Source: Bifidobacteriaceae bacterium (GTDB lineage: Bacteria > Actinomycetota > Actinomycetes > Actinomycetales > WQXJ01). Taken from it: 49,429 nucleotides of DNA. The translations under genes were made by a program, and so were the position numbers. The stretch is taken from assembly GCA_031278075.1 (NCBI GenBank), contig JAITLE010000216.1:1-49429 (forward strand). The letters run 5' to 3'. The notes under the pieces are model-generated. The model was given only the letters and a program-made list of their open reading frames with translations. It ran no database searches and was not told the origin of the DNA. This document shows, piece after piece, positions 44,718 through 49,429 of this stretch; position 1 is the stretch's first letter, and each line of letters opens with the position of its first letter.

Positions 44718-46135
44718 CGCACACCTCGGGGCATCGCGAGGCCCATCGAGTTGAACACGGCCTGGGTGTGCTCGTAATTGTCGCGGATCACATTGCGCGA
44801 TGCCGCGTTGATTCGACTGAGGATCTCCTCCATCGGGATGCGGTCGAACGGCCGCGCCTCCGCGACGCACGCCCGCGCCAGGTGGCGTAGGGCGTTCAGC
44901 TCTTCGTGGGTGCGGTTGAGCTGCGCGTCGATCGGTCCGACGAGCGGTCCGAGCTGCGCCGACACGCCGAAGCGCGGCACCTGGATGCGCCAGGTGGTGA
45001 GGAACTTCTGGAACTGGGTGAGATGGGCGCCAGCGGATTCGACCTGGGCGCCCACATCGCCGAGCACCCGATGGGCGCTCTCCAAGCCGGATCCGACGGC
45101 TTCGACGTCATCGGCCAGCGCATAGCACAGCAGCGGCACGTACAGGAAGCCCTCCGGCGGCGCGAAGCCGTCCAGGGTCTCGAGGGCGAAGTTGATCACC
45201 ATGTCGTTGTGGAGTTGCGCCAAGGCGATCCTGAAGCGTAGCTCCATCACCCCGAGGCGGATCTGGGAAAGCCGCTCCGGCAAGGGGGCGATGACCTGCT
45301 CCGCCCCCGCGCCGACCTGGGTCATCGCGTTCGCGGTGCTGGCCAAGATGGGAGCGTGGGACGCGACCCGCTGGGAGGCGTTGAGCGAGATCTGCGTGAC
45401 CTCCGCCAGCTGCGCCACGGTGCCGCCGAGCTGCTTCGAGCCGGCCTGCAAAGCTTCCGCCAACTGCTGGAGCGAGTCGAGGCGGCCCAGCAGATCGCCG
45501 ATCAGCTCATCCATCGCGACGGCGTTGTTCAGGATGTCGGCGATGTCGCCGTGCGCCTCGGGCCGGTAGGTCCTCCGCGCCGAGAGCGACACGCGGGTCT
45601 GGGTCTCGGCGGGCAACGCCGTGTACATGAACTCGTCATAGGAGGGGAAGCCCGCGTCGGACAGCATCCCCGCCAGGGAGGTCAAGCCGATCGTGGCGGT
45701 CTTGGACCGGTTGGCGCCTTTCGCCTTCCCGTCCTCCTCGATCGGCAGCGCCTGGCCGTAGAGCCCAAGCGCCGCGTTCCACAGCGGCTCGAATCTTGGC
45801 GAGGAACGGACCGACAAGAAGCCGCTGCCCATTGGCGTGACGGTGGCGAACACCTGATAGTCGAACCCGTCTTTGGCCAGATTCTTGACGTAGGCCGCGA
45901 ACGGTTTCCCGCCCAGCAGGGTGTCCCACATCAGCTTGAAGGCGCCCGCCGGCATCAGCGGGTTGCGAATCAGGTTGTGGGGCGCGCCCATCAACTCGTC
46001 CCGCGGGAACGCGGACAGCCGAGCGAACACGCTGTTGGCCGCGGTTATGACGCCCTTCCTGTCGGTGCAAGAGAAGAACAGCTCGTCGACACCGACCCGC
46101 CGTTCTTGCCCTATGCGGGATTTGCGATCAAGCAT
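44714..46135 (-). CDS. Aer-type PAS domain plus helical receptor-like protein
   Basis: A 473-residue soluble protein. Residues 15-115 are a PAS domain of the aerotaxis-receptor type: SVFARLSAFPRDELMGAPHN, RNPLMPAGAFKLMWDTLLGG, VKNLAKDG and a final VTPMGSGFLSVRS strand. Such domains often bind flavin or heme, but the cofactor cannot be read here. Residues 160-450 are helical, rich in Ala, Gln and Ser heptads (LQQLAEALQAGSKQLGGTVAQ), and resemble a chemoreceptor signalling rod without the conserved MCP tip. A PAS-less paralogue lies at 31547-32776. The gene overlaps cvnD by eight bases and pilB by four, so it is translated between the GTPase and the pilus motors and is the natural candidate to link them. 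Confidence 0.88.
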   Translation of the reverse strand: MLDRKSRIGQERRVGVDELFFSCTDRKGVITAANSVFARLSAFPRDELMGAPHNLIRNPLMPAGAFKLMWDTLLGGKPFAAYVKNLAKDGFDYQVFATVTPMGSGFLSVRSSPRFEPLWNAALGLYGQALPIEEDGKAKGANRSKTATIGLTSLAGMLSDAGFPSYDEFMYTALPAETQTRVSLSARRTYRPEAHGDIADILNNAVAMDELIGDLLGRLDSLQQLAEALQAGSKQLGGTVAQLAEVTQISLNASQRVASHAPILASTANAMTQVGAGAEQVIAPLPERLSQIRLGVMELRFRIALAQLHNDMVINFALETLDGFAPPEGFLYVPLLCYALADDVEAVGSGLESAHRVLGDVGAQVESAGAHLTQFQKFLTTWRIQVPRFGVSAQLGPLVGPIDAQLNRTHEELNALRHLARACVAEARPFDRIPMEEILSRINAASRNVIRDNYEHTQAVFNSMGLAMPRGVR

Positions 46136-46733
46136 TGCGCAACCTATCCATAGCGACTCGGACCACCGCCACCAAGGCTTGCTTGGCCGCCTCCTTGGAG
46201 CGGGCGTCGGAATACATGATCGGGATGTCGGGGCCGACCGCCAACGCGTCGCGGACGTCCTCGAGGGTGTGCCGCGCTATCCCGTCGAAGCAGTTGATCA
46301 CCACGACGAACGGGATGTTGCGGGACTCGAAATAGTCCACCGCGGTGAACCCTTGGTCCAGGCGGTCGGTGTCGACCAGCACGACGGCGCCGATCGCGCC
46401 GCGCACCAAGTCGTCCCACATGAACAAGAAGCGTTCCTGCCCCGGTGTGCCGAACAGATAGAGCCAGAGCGACTCGCCCAACGCGATCCTGCCGAAGTCC
46501 ATGGCGACCGTCGTGGTGTCCTTCTGCGCGGCCCGCCGGCCGGCATCGTCCACCCCGAGGGAGTGTTCCGTCATGTCGGCTTCTGTGTTGAGCGGCTCGA
46601 TATCTGACACCGCGCCGATAAACGTCGTCTTGCCCACGGCGAAGCCACCCGCGACCACGATCTTGACGACCGTCGGGGGCTTGGTCCTGGTCACTGCGCC
46701 GCTGCGGGCTTGCTCATAGCTCGGATATTGCAT
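46128..46733 (-). CDS. Conservon small GTPase, CvnD/MglA-like
   Basis: A 201-residue Ras-like GTPase of the prokaryotic conservon type. The G1 loop GGFAVGKTT is at about residues 29-37. G3 reads YLFGTPGQERF. The G4 position is INCFDG, where the usual NKxD Lys is replaced by Cys, as in CvnD relatives. The C-terminal helix ends AVVRVAMDRLRNA. In Streptomyces conservons CvnD works with CvnA-C at the membrane; in Myxococcus the related MglA selects the active cell pole for pili. Its start overlaps the DUF742 gene by 20 bases; an in-frame GTG 13 codons later is an alternative. Confidence 0.93.
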   Translation of the reverse strand: MQYPSYEQARSGAVTRTKPPTVVKIVVAGGFAVGKTTFIGAVSDIEPLNTEADMTEHSLGVDDAGRRAAQKDTTTVAMDFGRIALGESLWLYLFGTPGQERFLFMWDDLVRGAIGAVVLVDTDRLDQGFTAVDYFESRNIPFVVVINCFDGIARHTLEDVRDALAVGPDIPIMYSDARSKEAAKQALVAVVRVAMDRLRNA

Positions 46734-47526
46734 TCAGAACACTCTCCAGTAACTCCAGGGTTTGCTCGCGGCTGACCGCGCCGGCGGTGAGGCCGCCTGC
46801 TCCGGCGACCGTGTCATGAACTAACAGGACGCCCGACTCGGCCAAGTCCGACACCAGGACCTTGACCACCCCGACCGGCAACTTCAAGTGGGCTGAGACT
46901 TCCGCGACCGTCAAATATGTGGTCGCGATCTGCCGGACGATCGCCAACTCCTCGGGCGACAAGCCCTTCCCCTTGTCGGCCAGCCACTGCTGGTTGGCCA
47001 CCTCCAAGATGGACTCGAGCCGGGTGTCGGTGGTGGCCTGGGTGCGGCCCCGTGTCACGACAAACGGCCGGACGGAGGACACGTCATGGTCTTCATTCGG
47101 GGAACCTTCGGGACGTTTGTCCGCCGCGGGCCGCGACCCGGCCGCCTGCGGCGGCAACGAGCCGGTGTGCGTCGGCAGCGAGCCGGTGTGATGCGGCGCC
47201 GTGTTCGTGCCCGCCGCCGGCTCGGGGCCGCGAGCCGGCGGAGTCGGCGGCGAAGCCGAATCGACCGCTTCGGCCTGCGCCGCCCGAGCCGCCCTGGTCC
47301 GCTCCGCCTCACGCGCCGCCGAAGTCAGGGGCCTGCGCCGCTCCACCTGGACAGCCCGCCCGCCGCGCGGCGCTGAAGGCCGCCGCGGCTCGGCCGTGAC
47401 CGGTGGCTCGCCAGGCGCCGGCACCCGGATGTTCGCCGGGTTCGTCAGCGAGTCGAAGGACCGCTCGGCGAGGCGCCCGTCGGGGCGTCCGGCGCGGAGG
47501 CGGGCCTGGGTTTGATCGGGCGTCAC
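46714..47526 (-). CDS. Conservon DUF742 protein, CvnC
   Basis: A 270-residue protein. The C-terminal 120 residues are the DUF742 winged-helix-like domain: SSVRPFVVTRGRT, then LSPEELAIVRQIATTYLTVAEVSAHLKLPVGVVKVLVSDL as consecutive segments, ending EQTLELLESVLNAI. The first 145 residues are a long, disordered Arg/Pro/Ala-rich region, including the repeat HTGSLP. That region is longer than in most CvnC proteins, which are about 120-140 residues. It starts at GTG overlapping the roadblock gene stop (GTGA). The role of the family is unclear; it acts with CvnA, B and D. Confidence 0.92.
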   Translation of the reverse strand: MTPDQTQARLRAGRPDGRLAERSFDSLTNPANIRVPAPGEPPVTAEPRRPSAPRGGRAVQVERRRPLTSAAREAERTRAARAAQAEAVDSASPPTPPARGPEPAAGTNTAPHHTGSLPTHTGSLPPQAAGSRPAADKRPEGSPNEDHDVSSVRPFVVTRGRTQATTDTRLESILEVANQQWLADKGKGLSPEELAIVRQIATTYLTVAEVSAHLKLPVGVVKVLVSDLAESGVLLVHDTVAGAGGLTAGAVSREQTLELLESVLNAISEL

Positions 47527-47978
47527 AGGCCACCTCGCACAGTGCCTGTCGTGGGCAGCGAATCACGCATCTGGGCGATCAGGGCAGGGGTGAGGAACGT
47601 CTCGGCTTTGCCGACCAGGGTGGCCATCTCGTAGCCGACCAGGCCGACATCCGAGTCGGGTTCGCACAGGACTGCCAAGACCGATCCGTTCGAGATCGAC
47701 ATCAGCATCACGAACCCCTCCTCGTATTCGATCACGGACTGGCGGTCACGGCCGATCCCGAGTTCGCGCCCCGCCCCGCGAGCTAGCGAGGACATTCCCG
47801 AGCAGATCGCTGCCATGATGTCGCCGACGGTACGGTCGGCGCCGCCTGACATGGTCATAAGCAGCCCGTCCGCGCTGACGACCACTCCCAGCCTGGCGCC
47901 GGGGGTGGAGCGGACGAACGAGTCGAGGAGCCAGGTCAGGTCCTGCCTGTTCTCCCCGTGCTGGTAGCTGGTGGTCAT
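47523..47978 (-). CDS. Conservon roadblock/LC7 protein, CvnB (MglB-like)
   Basis: A 151-residue protein with the roadblock/LC7 fold: LTWLLDSFVRSTPGARLGVVVSADGLLMTMS at the start and DRQSVIEYEEGFVMLMSISNGSVLAVL in the middle, given as segments. Roadblock proteins act as GAP or scaffold for Ras-like GTPases, as MglB does for MglA, so CvnD is its expected partner. A strong AAGGAGGA lies before the ATG. The protein lacks membrane segments. Confidence 0.94.
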   Translation of the reverse strand: MTTSYQHGENRQDLTWLLDSFVRSTPGARLGVVVSADGLLMTMSGGADRTVGDIMAAICSGMSSLARGAGRELGIGRDRQSVIEYEEGFVMLMSISNGSVLAVLCEPDSDVGLVGYEMATLVGKAETFLTPALIAQMRDSLPTTGTVRGGL

Positions 47979-48043
47979 GAGATTCCTCCTTGAATGGGCG
48001 AGCTGGTGATCCCTTGCGGCGTTGCGGGGTTGGCGTTCATGCC

Positions 48044-49429
48044 TTACCCCTTACCGGCCGGCGCGCGGGATCCGCTGCGGCCACGCCTGGTGCCGAGTTG
48101 GAAAGCAGAGAGCGCCGACCGGATCTTGTCGGCGTCGCGGGCCTTGGGCGGCACTTTGGCGGGTTCCGCCACAGCAGGCACGGATGAGGCGCCCGATTGC
48201 CGCCGCGCCAAGCTGGAGGCGGGCCTCGACTCGGTCTTCTCTGGCTTGTAGGTGTTCAGCCCCGCCAATTCAGCGAGGGCCTCCTCCTGGATTGTGGCTC
48301 TCAGCGCGATCGCCGAACCGGCGATCGACGAGTTGAGATCCGGGATCGCCAGCGCCGCGTCGCCCCCGCCGCCTGGTTGCATGGTTCCGCCCGGTGAGAA
48401 GCCGCCCGTGGGCCGCCCGGTGGACGATGCCGTCCGGCCGTCCCCCGACATCGGCAACGGTCCCGTCGGGCCGACCGGGGCACGGGTCGGCAGCACGGGG
48501 CCGCTGGGGCCGCTTCGGACATCTTGGACACCGGGGGCGGCGCCGGGGCCGCCGCCCGGGAAGCCGGGCGCTGCGCCGAGATCCCCGGGAATCGGCGGGA
48601 GGCCGAGCGCGGGTCCCGGTGTGATGATCGCCGGCGCGGCGAATCCCGTCCGACCGCTTGGGCCGGGGCTCGCGCCGTCCGGGCTCGCGGCGCCGGGGCT
48701 CGGCTGACCGGGCGGAATGCCCGGTCCGGGGATGGAGCCTGGCGCGGGGAAGGCTGGCGCGCCACCGGGCGTGAAGGTCGGGGAGCCGGGCGGCGCCGCG
48801 GGCCCGCTCGGCGGCTGCGCGGGCGCGAAGCCGCCCACGGGGGCGGCCGGCCCCGCCGCTGGGCCGACTGCGACCGCAGGCGCCGGCTGGGCGGTCCGGT
48901 GTGCCGCCTGGGGCACACCGGGCCGGCTGAGCGGCGGGGCGGCGCCAATCGGCGGGATCAAGCCGGGTGGCACGGTGACATTCGGCGCGATGGCGCCGGG
49001 CGCGCTCGGCACCGGCGGGAAGGCCTCCAGCGGCCGGGCGACAAGGGGCCGGCGGGCCGTCGCCGGGCGGCGCGCCATCGGCGCGTCGGACCCGATGGGC
49101 CGCTCGCCGGTGGCTAGGGCTTCGGACAAGGCGGGCAGGTCTCCCGCCGGCGGCGCCGCAGCCCCGGGGCGGGCGGTCGGCCGCGCCCTATGCCCCGCCG
49201 GCTGGGCTGGTCCCGCCGGGGCGCCTCCGAAAGGGAACTGAGTTCCGGGGCCCGCGGGTCCCGGCGGCCTGATGACCGGTGGCGCCGTGGCGCCAGTCCT
49301 GTCGTGGAGAGCCTGCCCGTCCGCGGAATGGCGGGGCAAGACGGAACTCGGGTTCGCGCCCTCGCCCAGCGGCGTGAAACGCGCCCCGAGCGGCACTATC
49401 CCCATCCCGCCGGGCCGGTCCGTCGGGTC
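48044..49429 (-). CDS. C-terminal part of a CvnA-type sensor kinase, cut by the window edge
   Basis: The visible 461 residues are almost wholly Pro, Gly and Ala (PPGPAGPGTQFPFGG; PGSIPGPGIPPGQPSPG), a disordered tail. Near the end a short conserved block appears: a helix around residue 375 (ALRATIQEEALAELAGLNTYKP) and the terminal KIRSALSAFQLGTRRGR. That terminal motif closes actinobacterial nitrate-sensor-type histidine kinases which head conservons. The reading frame is open to the window edge with no ribosome binding site before the first ATG (49405), so the kinase domains should lie beyond the window. It is followed by the roadblock gene after 65 bases, the standard cvnA-cvnB order. Confidence 0.75.
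   Translation of the reverse strand, partial: DPTDRPGGMGIVPLGARFTPLGEGANPSSVLPRHSADGQALHDRTGATAPPVIRPPGPAGPGTQFPFGGAPAGPAQPAGHRARPTARPGAAAPPAGDLPALSEALATGERPIGSDAPMARRPATARRPLVARPLEAFPPVPSAPGAIAPNVTVPPGLIPPIGAAPPLSRPGVPQAAHRTAQPAPAVAVGPAAGPAAPVGGFAPAQPPSGPAAPPGSPTFTPGGAPAFPAPGSIPGPGIPPGQPSPGAASPDGASPGPSGRTGFAAPAIITPGPALGLPPIPGDLGAAPGFPGGGPGAAPGVQDVRSGPSGPVLPTRAPVGPTGPLPMSGDGRTASSTGRPTGGFSPGGTMQPGGGGDAALAIPDLNSSIAGSAIALRATIQEEALAELAGLNTYKPEKTESRPASSLARRQSGASSVPAVAEPAKVPPKARDADKIRSALSAFQLGTRRGRSGSRAPAGKG

Noticed and set aside
44714..46135. Classical methyl-accepting chemotaxis protein
   Set aside because: No membrane segments and no conserved MCP tip sequence; only the Aer-like PAS and general rod-like helices are present.

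Overview
The window is high-GC DNA with actinobacterial signatures. These include a Zn-ribbon S14, an RpoB reading from a TTG codon at an AASR N-terminus, TTG starts on rpoB, rpoC and fusA, and a conservon (sensor kinase / roadblock / DUF742 / small GTPase). Gene order also fits: str and S10-spc ribosomal operons followed by secY-adk-map. I would place it in Actinomycetota, but the sequence alone does not let me name a genus. No rRNA, tRNA, CRISPR array or insertion sequence was seen. Nearly everything is on the minus strand, so transcription runs from high to low coordinates. Only the SorC-type regulator (3575-4543) and one glycosyltransferase-like gene (25289-26335) are on the plus strand.

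Read in the direction of transcription, the right end (49429-40666) is one tightly overlapping gene string. It holds the proline-rich tail of a CvnA-type sensor kinase (cut by the window edge), a roadblock/LC7 protein, a DUF742 protein and an MglA/CvnD-like GTPase. These are followed by an Aer-type PAS plus helical receptor-like protein and the type IV pilus motor set PilB, PilT and PilC. Then come rpoB and rpoC (40533-33064) with their own promoter, and a PAS-less paralogue of the helical receptor (32776-31547). The str operon rpsL-rpsG-fusA-tuf follows (31263-26907), ending with a stand-alone EF-Tu domain-2-like protein (26744-26400).

Between tuf and the S10 operon lies an accessory nonulosonic/sialic acid and glycosyltransferase island (26335-17933). 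It contains a plus-strand polysialyl/GT52-like gene, a GT4 glycosyltransferase and an unknown protein. It also contains a GNGP-motif protein resembling GT42/DUF115, a NeuA-HAD fusion, NeuB, a DUF6716-like glycosyltransferase and a TauE/SafE permease. The S10 and spc operons follow without interruption (rpsJ to rplO, secY, adk, map; 17682-4727). Several of their proteins carry unusual low-complexity extensions, above all a 100-residue Asp/Ala tail on L4.

The left end is a glycerol uptake module (glpF, glpK) with a divergent SorC-family regulator, then a small lipoprotein gene. The normal neighbours rplJ/rplL (before rpoB) and infA-rpmJ-rpsM (after map) are not in the window.

The most interesting system is the conservon-PAS-PilBTC operon. 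It puts a Ras-like GTPase switch, its roadblock partner, a sensor kinase and a chemoreceptor-like protein in one transcription unit with both the extension and retraction ATPases of a type IV pilus. This suggests a signal-controlled pilus or motility switch, analogous in logic to MglA/MglB control of pili in Myxococcus. The sialic acid island, and a natural arginine at S12 position 88 (a known streptomycin-resistance position), are the next most notable points.
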